From the NCBI RefSeq assembly GCF_007097145.1, contig NZ_VJVZ01000015.1:27265-91264 (forward strand): a stretch of 64,000 nt of DNA. The letters run 5' to 3'. How positions within the stretch are numbered: the first letter of the stretch is position 1; the number at the start of each line of letters is the position of its first letter. This document shows, in pieces, positions 1 through 8,444 of the stretch. This stretch comes from Flavobacterium zepuense (GTDB lineage Bacteria > Bacteroidota > Bacteroidia > Flavobacteriales > Flavobacteriaceae). The notes below the pieces were generated by a model, which ran no database searches, was not told where the DNA came from, and worked only from the letters and a program-made list of their open reading frames with translations. A program made the translations under genes and the position numbers.

Positions 1-401
1 CTAATAAAGATTTTGTTTTGGGGCTTGGCGCCGATGAGCACATTGATTATAAAGCACATCGTTTTGAGGATGTGGTAAGCAATGTTGATATCGTGTTAGA
101 TAACGTGGGTGGAGATACGATAGACCGGTCGCTAACTGTTTTAAAAGAGGATGGGCATATTATAAGCTATCCGGGCGGTGGCGGTACTGTAACCAGGGAT
201 AAAGCTGCCGATGCCGGCAAGACCGGGTATGTATTTATGGTATGGCCCGATGGAAATGATATGGAGGCTATTGCTAATTTGTTAAAGCAGGGCATTATAA
301 AACCGCATGTATCTAAAACTTTTGATTTTAATGATATGAGAGCGGCCCACCTGCAAATAGAAAGCGGACGCACAGTTGGGAAAATTGTTGTAACACTTTA
401 G
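1..401 (+). CDS. Zinc-binding-type alcohol dehydrogenase / quinone oxidoreductase, C-terminal part (5' end outside window)
   Basis: The frame is open to the left edge from base 3, so the gene begins before the window and only about 132 C-terminal residues are seen. A TTG at 18 is not a credible start because coding sequence continues upstream. The fragment has the second half of a Rossmann fold as in medium-chain dehydrogenases of the quinone oxidoreductase type: GADEHIDYK, the strand VDIVLDNVGG with its glycine turn, a substrate-side segment KPHVSKTFDFNDM, and the usual terminal GRTVGKIVVTL. The family transfers hydride from NAD(P)H to quinones or enones in the cytosol. The substrate cannot be told from this part. 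Confidence 0.85.
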   Translation, partial: NKDFVLGLGADEHIDYKAHRFEDVVSNVDIVLDNVGGDTIDRSLTVLKEDGHIISYPGGGGTVTRDKAADAGKTGYVFMVWPDGNDMEAIANLLKQGIIKPHVSKTFDFNDMRAAHLQIESGRTVGKIVVTL

Positions 402-461
402 ATAAGATTTCATAATTTAGAATTGAATTTTGTCTTAAATAACCTGTTAAAACATAATAAC

Positions 462-1415
462 ATGACCAACAGAAGGAATTTTATAAAGCAAGCCGGTATT
501 GCCGGGCTTGCGGGTATGGTGGCGCCAAACCTTGCGTTTGCAAAGGATAGCCCTGTTACAGCATCTTTGGCTACAGCCGAAAAAATAAAATGGGCAGATG
601 GTTCACGCCTTGTGGTCTCTGTCTCTATGCAGTTTGAGGCTGGTGGCCAGCCTGATAACCCGGAGAGCCCTTTTCCTCAAAATATGGATAAAGGTTATAA
701 AGACCTGCCTGCCGCAACGTGGTATAATTATGGTTATAAAGAGGGTATACCACGTATGCTGGATAATTGGGATAAGCTTGGTATTAAAGTAACATCACAT
801 ATGGTAGGGGCGGCAGTACTTAAAAACCCGCAACTGGCTAAAGAAATTGTAGAACGTGGCCATGAGGCTGCTGCCCATGGAATGAATTGGTCGTCTCAGT
901 ACAACCTGTCTTACGATGCCGAAAAGAAGTTTATTAAGGATGGTGCTGATGCTGTTAAAAATGCTACCGGGTTTACAACTGTGGGTTATAATGCCAACTG
1001 GCTGCGTCGTGGAGAAAATACCCTTAAAATATTACAGGAACTTGGTTTTACTTATCATATAGATGATTTGAGCCGCGATGAGCCATTTATAATCCAGGTT
1101 AACAAAAAAGATTTTGCCGTAGTACCCTATACTCTTCGCTGTAACGATATTGTACTTATTGAGGGCAAAAATTTTAGTGCCGACCAATTTGTTAACCAGG
1201 TTAAAATGGAATTTGACCAATTGTATGCTGAAGCCGAGTTTAAACGCAGGCAAATGTCAATCAGTTTTCATGATCGCATAGGGGGGTCGCCGCAAATGGT
1301 TAAAGCCGCTCATGATGTTATTAGTTATATGCAAAAACAAAAAGGTGTTAGCTTTAAGCGTAAAGACGAAATTGCCCAAATGGCATTAAAAGATAAGACT
1401 ACCATAAGGGAGTAG
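462..1415 (+). CDS. Tat-exported polysaccharide deacetylase family protein (NodB-like)
   Basis: This is a 317-residue protein. I place the start at the ATG at 462 and not at the upstream TTG (423), because it puts a twin-arginine signal at the N-terminus (MTNRRNFIKQAG, then a hydrophobic stretch ending at AFA). The mature part resembles the PuuE/allantoinase-like branch of polysaccharide deacetylases: a region around GIPRMLDNWDKLGIKVT, the metal-site-like segment RGHEAAAHGMNW, and SFHDRIGG near the end. Members deacetylate N-acetylated sugars or hydrolyse related amides, using a metal held by Asp and His. Tat export suggests folding, perhaps with metal, before transport to the periplasm. The substrate is unknown. 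Confidence 0.8.
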   Translation: MTNRRNFIKQAGIAGLAGMVAPNLAFAKDSPVTASLATAEKIKWADGSRLVVSVSMQFEAGGQPDNPESPFPQNMDKGYKDLPAATWYNYGYKEGIPRMLDNWDKLGIKVTSHMVGAAVLKNPQLAKEIVERGHEAAAHGMNWSSQYNLSYDAEKKFIKDGADAVKNATGFTTVGYNANWLRRGENTLKILQELGFTYHIDDLSRDEPFIIQVNKKDFAVVPYTLRCNDIVLIEGKNFSADQFVNQVKMEFDQLYAEAEFKRRQMSISFHDRIGGSPQMVKAAHDVISYMQKQKGVSFKRKDEIAQMALKDKTTIRE

Positions 1416-1460
1416 TTTTGTTTTTAATAGCTATTGCAGATTAATTTTTAGGCAATTAAT

Positions 1461-1497
1461 AAAAAAACTGCCCGTAGGAAATAGTTCCAACGGGCAG
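1461..1497 (-). terminator. Rho-independent terminator of the ferritin-like gene pair
   Basis: Perfect 8-bp arms CTGCCCGT (1468-1475) and ACGGGCAG (1490-1497) are extended by an inner GGAA/TTCC pairing. Seven A on the plus strand (1461-1467) become a U-run after the hairpin when it is read leftwards. It lies 25 bases behind the stop of the minus-strand gene at 1522. Confidence 0.85.
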
Positions 1498-1521
1498 CAA
1501 TAATCAACATTGATTTTATTA

Positions 1522-2355
1522 TTATACAGCGAAAAATACGCTTGCAATTTCTGTAGCAAGGGTTCCGCTAATAGGCTCATCAAATGATTCGGTTGTGCCT
1601 GTACCTGTTAATGCCGGGCCATTTGTAGCCTGTGCAGTAGTAGTGTTGTAACCGCCTTGTATGGTGTTTTCTTCACCATCATAAATTTGGTGTACCGTTG
1701 GGATATCAGGCATATTGCCAATGCTGTTGCCTACTATCCATCCTTTTTGGCCTCTTAGCCTACGGATTCTTGATGCGTGGCGTGCCTCAACAGAGTGTAT
1801 CTGTAAAGCAGCAGTTAGCAAATCTCCGTTAGACATAAGGTTAGCTGCCTGTCCTTTGTATGCTCTCACGCCTGTATCTTCAAATGCCTGAGATAAGGCT
1901 AAGAAAGTCTGGTAGTTATCAAATGTATCAAATGTACCATTGGCAGTAAAATCAAATTCAGGTTTTGCAGGAGCGTCACCACCAAGTGCACCCATTAAAA
2001 AGCTAACGTGGGCAGCTTCGTGCTGGCTTATCTGTGCAATAATATCTTTTTCAGCGTCAGGAATAAGTCCGTTAGTGTCCAACGCTATCTGGTAAAATTC
2101 ATCCTCTAAATATTCAAGAGTAAGCGCAAGTTGCAGTGCAGATATTGGGGTATCTGCCGCAGAGGCTAAAAATGCAGATGATGCTGCATTAGCTTTTTGC
2201 GTAAAAAACATTGATACAAGTGGCACAGCGGCTAAAGCGGTGTTAGCGCCAATTTTGCCGAACTGTGATAAGCTATCTCTTCTTGATCCTTTACTTTGCA
2301 GGCTTTGTATTACACCCTCATTAGTAAACGATTCTATAAATTTTAAGATATTCAT
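1522..2355 (-). CDS. Ferritin-like domain protein, exported (second of a pair)
   Basis: The protein has 277 residues. The N-terminus carries a Tat-like SRRDSLSQFGK followed by a hydrophobic run ending in KANA. The rest is a four-helix ferritin-like fold with all expected di-iron ligand motifs: a first Glu in EYLEDEFYQIAL, the ExxH of QHEAAHVSF, a second-pair Glu in FEDTGVRAYKG, and the ExxH of VEARHASRI. Family members bind iron or act as oxidases; some are linked to stress or envelope iron handling. It lies 26 bases behind the related gene at 2382-3140 and is surely cotranscribed with it. The two differ strongly in sequence, so the duplication is old or they work as a heteromer (inference). 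Confidence 0.85.
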   Translation of the reverse strand: MNILKFIESFTNEGVIQSLQSKGSRRDSLSQFGKIGANTALAAVPLVSMFFTQKANAASSAFLASAADTPISALQLALTLEYLEDEFYQIALDTNGLIPDAEKDIIAQISQHEAAHVSFLMGALGGDAPAKPEFDFTANGTFDTFDNYQTFLALSQAFEDTGVRAYKGQAANLMSNGDLLTAALQIHSVEARHASRIRRLRGQKGWIVGNSIGNMPDIPTVHQIYDGEENTIQGGYNTTTAQATNGPALTGTGTTESFDEPISGTLATEIASVFFAV

Positions 2356-2381
2356 AATTTCGTGATTTTAAATGTTAGTTA

Positions 2382-3140
2382 TTATGGTAAATACATAGCT
2401 GTAAATGCAGTCTGGATAAAATCAAGAGAGCTTACTATCGGGATAATTTGCGATGGTTTCTGTGCTTTATCAAGGCCGTTAGCGTCTACAACATCATTTC
2501 CGGCAAAATCAACAGAGCCCGGGTTAATCAGATCCCTAATAGCAGATGCATGCCTTGCTTCTACCGATACGATTTTACCTGCAATTAGCAAATACTCAGG
2601 GGTAGTAATATACCTTCCTGCACCATTGTATGCAGATACTCCGGTATCTTCAAGCGCTTTAGCAGTATTAAGCACACTTAGCCTGTTGCTAAAGTTTACG
2701 CTGTCATAACTAAATTCAAGATTAGGTAATACCACACCTTCAGTATTAGCCAAAGCACCTGTTAAGGCAGCTTTAAAAAACTCACGGTGAATTACTTCGT
2801 GCCTGTAAAGATCTGTAAGAACAGATTGTTCTTCTGCATTAAAGGTAGATCCAAAGGTATTGCTGTTTACAACCCTTGTGTAAAAGTCGGCCTCAAGTTG
2901 CTCAAGGGCATAAGCGTAGGTAAGTATACCCGCATCGCCTCCGCCAAGGTCAAAAGTTCCGTTTACAATACCTGGCAGCATGTTAGGGTCCGGGTTTGTG
3001 CCTGTGTTGTCATCGTCATCGCTACAACCCGCAAGTAATAGTCCTGTTCCTGCAAGCGTAAGGCCGCTGATTTTAAGAAAGCTTCGTCTGCTGGCCAATC
3101 CTGTGGCTACTTGGCGGACTTCTACTTTAGTCTTTTTCAT
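2382..3140 (-). CDS. Ferritin-like domain lipoprotein with Tat signal (first of a pair)
   Basis: The protein has 252 residues. A Tat motif (ASRRSFLKISG) is followed by a hydrophobic stretch ending in a lipobox (LLLAGC), so this copy should be a Tat-exported lipoprotein. An acidic Asp-rich linker follows. The ferritin-like helices show the same ligand pattern as the next gene: EQLEADFYTRV, RHEVIHREF (ExxH), LEDTGVSAYNG and VEARHASAI (ExxH). It is the promoter-proximal gene of the pair. One protein appears lipid-anchored and the other soluble or signal-cleaved, which suggests a periplasmic or surface iron-binding or oxidase couple (inference). Confidence 0.87.
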   Translation of the reverse strand: MKKTKVEVRQVATGLASRRSFLKISGLTLAGTGLLLAGCSDDDDNTGTNPDPNMLPGIVNGTFDLGGGDAGILTYAYALEQLEADFYTRVVNSNTFGSTFNAEEQSVLTDLYRHEVIHREFFKAALTGALANTEGVVLPNLEFSYDSVNFSNRLSVLNTAKALEDTGVSAYNGAGRYITTPEYLLIAGKIVSVEARHASAIRDLINPGSVDFAGNDVVDANGLDKAQKPSQIIPIVSSLDFIQTAFTAMYLP

Positions 3141-3201
3141 AATGTAACATTTAAGGTTAATAATTGTAAGTGGTGTGGTCGTGAATTCTTTTGTTAGATT
3201 T

Positions 3202-3209
3202 CAAAGTTA
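3202..3209 (-). promoter_or_regulatory. Candidate -7 element of the ferritin-like operon
   Basis: The minus strand reads TAACTTTG, matching the Bacteroidota -7 consensus TAnnTTTG, about 62 bases before the start at 3140. No TTG lies at the normal -33 distance, so the call rests on the -7 box and its position. Confidence 0.45.
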
Positions 3210-3579
3210 ATTTTACATACGCAGCTTAATTGTTAATGGTTTTTAACAAACACTGTAATTTTTGCATCTTTAACAAATATTTAGTAAAATATTTTATTTT
3301 ATATTAAAGCTATTACGTTTGATGGTTAGCAACTTACGATAAATAATTGCCGTTGGTTTAACAGAGGTTTATATGTGAACTTTATTGTTTAATTAACTTT
3401 TTAAAATTCAGGTAAATACATTATTTTGGCAAATTTGTATTATTTAACTCACACGTTTTCGTTTTAGTGATTAAGTGGAATTATGATTAATAGTTAAAAA
3501 AATCGCATTTCAGTAAAAACAACTATAAGAATTTCGTAAAATTTTCGTTTCTTTACCATACAAAACTTAATTAGGATAT
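3210..3579. other. AT-rich intergenic region between divergent genes
   Basis: No gene is visible between the ferritin-like operon (leftwards) and the LacI-type gene (rightwards). The stretch is very AT-rich. No consensus -7 box was found for the rightward gene and no clear palindromic LacI-type operator stands out. Confidence 0.6.
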
Positions 3580-4611
3580 ATGAGACCAAAAGCTACCTTA
3601 AAACAAATCGCTAAAGAGCTTAATGTTTCCGTGTCAACGGTATCCAAAGCATTGAGCAATAGCCCGGAAATCAGTGAGCCTACAAAAATTAAAGTGCAGG
3701 AGTTTGCCAAGCTTAAAAATTATAAGCCTAATAATATTGCAGTTAATTTAAAAAGCAAACGGTCTAAAACTATTGGGGTTATTTTGCCCAACATACTTAA
3801 CCCGTTTTTTGCAAAAGTATTTAGCGGTATCGAAAAGGCAGCTAATGAAAGAGGATACAATGTAATTACCTGTATAAGTAACGAATCGCTTACCAAAGAA
3901 ATCCATGCAATGGATATTTTAAGTAATGGGACGATAGATGGTTTTATATTATCTATATCAGACGAAACACAAAAAGAGCATGAGTTTAAGCACTTTAAAG
4001 AGGCTATTGCCGATGACCTGCCTATTGTAATGTTTGACAGGACCAGCGAAGATGTAAACTGTGATAAAGTTATTGTAGATGATTTTGACAGTGCCGTTTA
4101 CGCCGTAAACCACCTTATTAAAACCGGTTGTAAAAATATAGCCCTGCTTTCTAACCTTGATAACACAAGTGTGGGTAAGCTAAGAGCCGAAGGTTATTTG
4201 CAAGCTTTGAAGGATAACAAAATTGCCATTAATGAGTCGCTTATAATGCGTACGCAGAGCAATGAAGAATTTGATGAGCAGTTCCCCTCTTTCTTTGATA
4301 TTAAAGGTAAAAAAATAGACGGTATCTTTGCGGTAGAGGAACATGCCTCTGTAGCTGCACATAAAGCAGTTTTAAAAGGCGGCTTCAGGATACCCGAAGA
4401 CGTACAGATAATAGGCTTTGCCGACGGTGTATGGTCGCGCAGGCTAACACCAAGCCTTAGTACCGTAAGCCAGCACGGCCCGGAGATAGGCGAGGCTGCT
4501 GCCGAGTTGCTTATTAACAGGCTTGAAGATAAAACTGAAGATGGACCTGACTACGAAACAAGAATTATTAAGACCGAATTGCGCCAGCGCGAATCGACCA
4601 GAAAGTTATAA
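3580..4611 (+). CDS. LacI family transcriptional regulator
   Basis: The protein has 343 residues, the normal family length. The N-terminal 50 residues form the LacI helix-turn-helix (LKQIAKELNVSVSTVSKAL) and hinge helix region (YKPNNIAVNLKSKRSKT). The rest is a periplasmic-binding-protein-like sensor: IGVILPNILNPFFAKVFSGI, a central TGCKNIALLSN strand, and the C-terminal GFADGVWSRRLTPSLSTV that normally packs against the ligand. Such proteins repress or activate sugar-use genes. No sugar-use operon lies next to it, so the target is not evident. It converges on the serine hydrolase with one shared terminator between them. Confidence 0.92.
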   Translation: MRPKATLKQIAKELNVSVSTVSKALSNSPEISEPTKIKVQEFAKLKNYKPNNIAVNLKSKRSKTIGVILPNILNPFFAKVFSGIEKAANERGYNVITCISNESLTKEIHAMDILSNGTIDGFILSISDETQKEHEFKHFKEAIADDLPIVMFDRTSEDVNCDKVIVDDFDSAVYAVNHLIKTGCKNIALLSNLDNTSVGKLRAEGYLQALKDNKIAINESLIMRTQSNEEFDEQFPSFFDIKGKKIDGIFAVEEHASVAAHKAVLKGGFRIPEDVQIIGFADGVWSRRLTPSLSTVSQHGPEIGEAAAELLINRLEDKTEDGPDYETRIIKTELRQRESTRKL

Positions 4612-4616
4612 AAAGC

Positions 4617-4647
4617 AAAAGCCGTTTACACAGTAAACGGCTTTTTT
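4617..4647. terminator. Bidirectional terminator between lacI-type gene and serine hydrolase
   Basis: Perfect 9-bp stem GCCGTTTAC (4621-4629) / GTAAACGGC (4633-4641) with a 3-base loop, flanked by A-run 4617-4620 and T-run 4642-4647. It can stop transcription from both convergent genes. Confidence 0.88.
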
Positions 4648-4662
4648 ATGTTTTCAGCTTCT

Positions 4663-5985
4663 CTATTGTTTTGTAAAAGCCGTTTCAGTTCCGTTTTGCT
4701 TTAATACAAAGCCTGTGGGGCTAAACTCCATAACCACACCGGCTGCATCATGGCTAAAAGTAGTTGTGCTAAGTGGCTTAACATAAAAAGTGCCCTGCTC
4801 ATCGGCGTGAATGCGTAATTCTCCATCAATAGCTTTAACATCTATTGTAAACGGTAGCGATGGCGTGCTGTATTTACCTTCGTAACCCAAAAGAATGCTG
4901 TTATCAACCTCCATAGTATTAAAGTTTGGGAAACGGTAAGGCAGCTTGTAATAGCAGCTTAGTATACCCTCTACAATAGCATCGAAGTCCATATCCTCTG
5001 CATTTACAACAAGCGAGAACGATACATTATCTTTAGGGTAGTACCCCAGTGTTGATGTAAAGCCTTCTATACCGCCATTATGGCCTATAAATTTACGCTC
5101 GGCAAACGGAAAATTAAACACACCGCGGCCATAACCCATATCCATTTTGGTCATTTCTGCCAACGATTCGGGTTTTATTATTTTGCCATCAAATAATGCC
5201 TTTATAAATTTAGTAAGGTCGGTAGGGGTGCTCTGTAAAGCGCCGGCGCCACCTGCAACGCTTTCGTGCCATTCTTCCCGCTGTACCCATTGGCCGTCTT
5301 TCATTGAATAGGAAAACGCCTCATTCTTTTTAGGGTTTATTTTGCCGTAATAATAGGTGTCTTTAAGCCCGGCCTTTTTTACAATGCGGCTGGCTACGTT
5401 TTCTTTGTACGTTTTTTTTGTAATATCCTGAATAATGTAGCCCAGCAGCAAATAGTTAGAATTGCTGTATTCTGCCTTTGTACCGGGATCAAAAGCTGCA
5501 TCGTGGCTATATATTACATCTAAAATATCTTTGCGGCTGTGCAGTTTAGTAATGTCTTTTACAATAATGCTGTCTTTTGTATAATTAAAAATGCCACTTT
5601 TGTGGTACAGCATATCGCTTATCGTGATATTTTCAGCATTTTTTATTTTTGGCAAGTATTCACTTAGCTTTGTATCAAGCTTTAGCTTTTTTTCCTCGAT
5701 CAATTGAAAAATAATAGCCGACGTAAACATTTTGGTTATTGAGCCAACCTTGTATTTGGTATCAGGTGTTGCAGGGACCTTGTTGGTAAGATCGGCAAAA
5801 CCGTAAGCTTTTTCAAAAACAACCTTATCTTTATCGCGTATGCTAACCGACCCCATAAACTTGTTGTTAGCATACAAATAGTTTAAGAGGCTGTCTGTCT
5901 TTTCAAATTTACCGCCTTCAGGCTGCTGTGCCATAGCCGACAGCGTAAGGATAAAAGTAAGTAAGGATAAAAAAGCTTTTTTCAT
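4663..5985 (-). CDS. Secreted beta-lactamase-fold serine hydrolase (class C / DD-peptidase-like)
   Basis: The protein has 440 residues. I chose the ATG at 5985, not the one at 6000, because it begins a clean signal peptide (MKKAFLSLLTFILTLSAMAQ). The catalytic set of the beta-lactamase/penicillin-binding family is present: S82-x-x-K85 (SITK), Y173-S-N175 and H302-N-G304. The last replaces the KTG of true penicillin-binding proteins and is usual in the ClassC/esterase-like branch. A C-terminal domain of about 100 residues follows. It should be exported and act on peptides or esters in the periplasm. Antibiotic resistance cannot be claimed from sequence. It could share transcription with the array upstream, 117 bases away. 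Confidence 0.85.
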   Translation of the reverse strand: MKKAFLSLLTFILTLSAMAQQPEGGKFEKTDSLLNYLYANNKFMGSVSIRDKDKVVFEKAYGFADLTNKVPATPDTKYKVGSITKMFTSAIIFQLIEEKKLKLDTKLSEYLPKIKNAENITISDMLYHKSGIFNYTKDSIIVKDITKLHSRKDILDVIYSHDAAFDPGTKAEYSNSNYLLLGYIIQDITKKTYKENVASRIVKKAGLKDTYYYGKINPKKNEAFSYSMKDGQWVQREEWHESVAGGAGALQSTPTDLTKFIKALFDGKIIKPESLAEMTKMDMGYGRGVFNFPFAERKFIGHNGGIEGFTSTLGYYPKDNVSFSLVVNAEDMDFDAIVEGILSCYYKLPYRFPNFNTMEVDNSILLGYEGKYSTPSLPFTIDVKAIDGELRIHADEQGTFYVKPLSTTTFSHDAAGVVMEFSPTGFVLKQNGTETAFTKQ

Positions 5986-6102
5986 TTCACGGAATCCCAT
6001 TAAAGTTTAACTATGTAGTAACGTGTTTTAATTTGTATTTATTACGTAAAATAACGTTCAATACATATCCTGAAATCCTCGTGTTGAGGACGATTCTCAA
6101 AA

Positions 6103-6927
6103 TTACTGCTTATTTTTTAAATACTCTTTAGATTTTGTAACAAGGTAATCTGTGAGTTCAAATTCTTTTTTGGGATCGAGAAGTGTTTTTGCCTCATCGC
6201 CGCTATCTGCAAAATTAAGAAAGGCTGCAATCTCGTCTTTGGGAATTTTAAGGGCTTCGGTAAAAAAGTTATAAGTAAACCGCTCTTTTGCTACATCGGC
6301 AAAAGTTTTCTGTCCCTCTGTAGAATATACGTCCCCACGGTCTTTTTTAGTCTTTTTGTCCTTTTTAATATAAAGCCTGTAAATACGGGCCAGGTCTAAA
6401 CCGCGCAAAGGGTGCATAGATCCCGGCAACGCCCCGTTTACAACTTCATCAACCTTATATTCTACAGGTTTAAATTTCATCTCGGTGTAGGTGCTTTTAA
6501 GGTCTGTCCCCTGCACGCCCGATGTTATGGCATTGGTCTTTGTGTTCTTACTTACAGTGTTGAGGTCGCCAATCATGCGGGTGGGTAATATTACCACCTC
6601 ATCGAGCACAATTACATTGGTATTGAGTTTTATGGCAAGCTGAGCCTGGCTAAAATCGCTTTCTTTAAGCACCAACCTTGCCGTGTGGAATGAAACGCTT
6701 GAGAATATGAGCGTATCTGTAGCGCGTGCGTATAACGTAAATAAACCTTTCTCATCGGTTACAGCGGCAATGCGTGAGCTTATATTATTTACCGTGATGT
6801 TATCAACGGCAAGGGAGTCGGCTACCACTTTGCCATGCAATATTTGCCTGGGTTCTGACTTTTGGGCGAAAGCTATTAATGAATTTAAAAATAGGAATGT
6901 AACCCAGAGTACTTTAAAGTATTTCAT
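6103..6927 (-). CDS. Array member 7: secreted carboxypeptidase-D-like domain protein
   Basis: This is the last of seven tandem paralogues and one of the two most divergent, 274 residues. It has a signal peptide (ends AFAQ), a carboxypeptidase-D-like regulatory domain (LHGKVVADSLAVDNITV ... TDEKGLFTLYARATDTLIF), then VLDEVVILPTR, the motif that in SusC-type receptors precedes the plug. A basic patch (KKDKKTKKDRG) is unique to this copy. The C-terminal helical part (ALKIPKDEIAAFLNF ... YLVTKSKEYLKN) aligns with that of the other six. It starts one base after the stop of member 6. Molecular function is unknown. Confidence 0.85.
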   Translation of the reverse strand: MKYFKVLWVTFLFLNSLIAFAQKSEPRQILHGKVVADSLAVDNITVNNISSRIAAVTDEKGLFTLYARATDTLIFSSVSFHTARLVLKESDFSQAQLAIKLNTNVIVLDEVVILPTRMIGDLNTVSKNTKTNAITSGVQGTDLKSTYTEMKFKPVEYKVDEVVNGALPGSMHPLRGLDLARIYRLYIKKDKKTKKDRGDVYSTEGQKTFADVAKERFTYNFFTEALKIPKDEIAAFLNFADSGDEAKTLLDPKKEFELTDYLVTKSKEYLKNKQ

Positions 6928-6928
6928 A

Positions 6929-7669
6929 TCATTGCCCGTTTTTAAGATATTCTACACTTTTATCGCTAAGATAGGCCACCAATTTAAACTCGTTGCGCGG
7001 GTTAAGCAATACCCTTACGGCCTCCCCTTGATCGCAATAGTTTAAGAACTCCGGTATATTCTCTTTTTTTATTTTGAGGGTCTCTACAAAATAGGCATCG
7101 CTGTACAGTTCGCGCACAGCATCGGCAAATACCTTGTTGGTTATAAAGGTTTGCGCAGGCGGGGTTTTACGTTTAGGCGGACCGGTTACCATCCTGCCAA
7201 TTGCAAGAAAATCCATACCGCGGCCATTGCCGGCAATACTGTTTATGTATAAGTCCTTATTGATTTGATGAACATCAAATTTAGCCTGCTCGGTTTCTAC
7301 AATTTTGGCGTTTTTACTGTCCCGTTCTAAATTTCCGGTCAGGCCGGAAATAATAACCTCATCCAGCATTGTAATGTTACCCATTAGCCTTATCACTACC
7401 AGTTTTTCTTTAATATCGTGCTGCTTTACCTGTACGGTTTCTTTTTTAAATGCGATGCCCGTTACTTCTAAGGTATCGCCTACGCGGACATGTATGGCAA
7501 ACCGCCCGCTATCATCCGTCACTACCGATGTTTTTGCCGAAAGGTTGGCAACACTAACATATTCTGCCTTAATGGTATCAGATATTACCCTGCCGCTAAG
7601 CAGTTCCCGTTGCTGTGCAAGTAGCAATACAGGCAAAAGCAGCAAAAGGTACAGTAGTTTAGTCTTCAT
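6929..7669 (-). CDS. Array member 6: secreted carboxypeptidase-D-like domain protein
   Basis: The protein has 246 residues. The start is the ATG at 7669, giving the signal peptide MKTKLLYLLLLLPVLLLAQQ, and overlaps the end of member 5 by 11 bases. The regulatory domain (LLSGRVISDTIKAEYVSV ... TDDSGRFAIHVRVGDTLEV) is followed by MLDEVIISG and a helical C-terminal part (LKIKKENIPEFLNY ... LVAYLSDKSVEYLKNGQ) closest to member 7. It lacks the GRTKMLKKA segment of members 1-5, so members 6 and 7 form a subgroup. Function unknown; exported location is inferred from the signal peptide. Confidence 0.85.
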   Translation of the reverse strand: MKTKLLYLLLLLPVLLLAQQRELLSGRVISDTIKAEYVSVANLSAKTSVVTDDSGRFAIHVRVGDTLEVTGIAFKKETVQVKQHDIKEKLVVIRLMGNITMLDEVIISGLTGNLERDSKNAKIVETEQAKFDVHQINKDLYINSIAGNGRGMDFLAIGRMVTGPPKRKTPPAQTFITNKVFADAVRELYSDAYFVETLKIKKENIPEFLNYCDQGEAVRVLLNPRNEFKLVAYLSDKSVEYLKNGQ

Positions 7670-8444
7670 TGGCAGAGGGTGTTGGGTTGGTTGAAGCATC
7701 AGTAGCTACGCCGCCTTCTTTTAAAAGCGCCACATATATAGGTGCAAGGCGCAGTATTTGCAATTTGCTAAGCTCATCGTTTTTAGAGCGGAGTGCTTCC
7801 CGGCAATCCGGATCTTCTACCACATAATAAATGAATCCTTTTATATATTCCTCAGGAATATGCAGTTCATCCCGAATTTCATAGTCGGTGTACAAGCCGT
7901 TAAATTCGGCAATAGCAAATTCTTTACGCTCAGTATCCAAGGCCTTACGGAGCATTTTAATACGCCCGGTAATTGCATTTATAATTGCATCGAGCGATAT
8001 AGAGAATCCAAAACCAACACCAACTTCCATAGCACCGGCGGTATACAGCCTGCGCTCTGCTACGGTGCGCCGCAATTGGTTTTTAGGCACAAGCCCAAGC
8101 GACTCTGATGTTACGGTTTGCTCTATAACCACCTCGTTAAGCTCGTAGGATTTAGGGTTAACAGCCATTACAAATGGGACTTCCTTAAAGGTAAAATCGT
8201 TAACCGCAAACTCCCGGATATCAGTCCGGTCGCTATACACCACAAGTGCGTCGCCTACTTTAACGGGCAGTGTAAAATTACCTTTGCCATCGGTCTTAAC
8301 CTCGGCGCCCGTAGTTTTATTTATAACATACACCCCATTAGCTACTGCATTTCCTGCAATTACATGGCCTTGCAGAGGCCTGCGCTCCTGGCAAAAGGCA
8401 TGCTGTGTTGCAAGTAGTAATAATAAGGTAATTATTTTATTCAT
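7659..8444 (-). CDS. Array member 5: secreted carboxypeptidase-D-like domain protein
   Basis: The protein has 261 residues with signal peptide MNKIITLLLLLATQHAFCQ. The regulatory domain (LQGHVIAGNAVANGVYVI ... TDGKGNFTLPVKVGDALVV) leads into YELNEVVIEQTVTSESLGL, nearly the same as in member 4 at protein and DNA level, so these two split recently. The C-terminal part has INAITGRIKMLRKALDTE and LHIPEEYIKGFIYYVVED. A short Thr/Ser/Pro-rich tail (DASTNPTPSANED) is found only here. It overlaps member 4 by 8 bases and member 6 by 11, pointing to coupled translation. Confidence 0.87.
   Translation of the reverse strand: MNKIITLLLLLATQHAFCQERRPLQGHVIAGNAVANGVYVINKTTGAEVKTDGKGNFTLPVKVGDALVVYSDRTDIREFAVNDFTFKEVPFVMAVNPKSYELNEVVIEQTVTSESLGLVPKNQLRRTVAERRLYTAGAMEVGVGFGFSISLDAIINAITGRIKMLRKALDTERKEFAIAEFNGLYTDYEIRDELHIPEEYIKGFIYYVVEDPDCREALRSKNDELSKLQILRLAPIYVALLKEGGVATDASTNPTPSANED

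Noticed and set aside
4663..5985. Beta-lactamase resistance gene
   Set aside because: The SxxK/YxN/HxG serine hydrolase pattern fits many DD-peptidases and esterases as well; resistance cannot be claimed from sequence.
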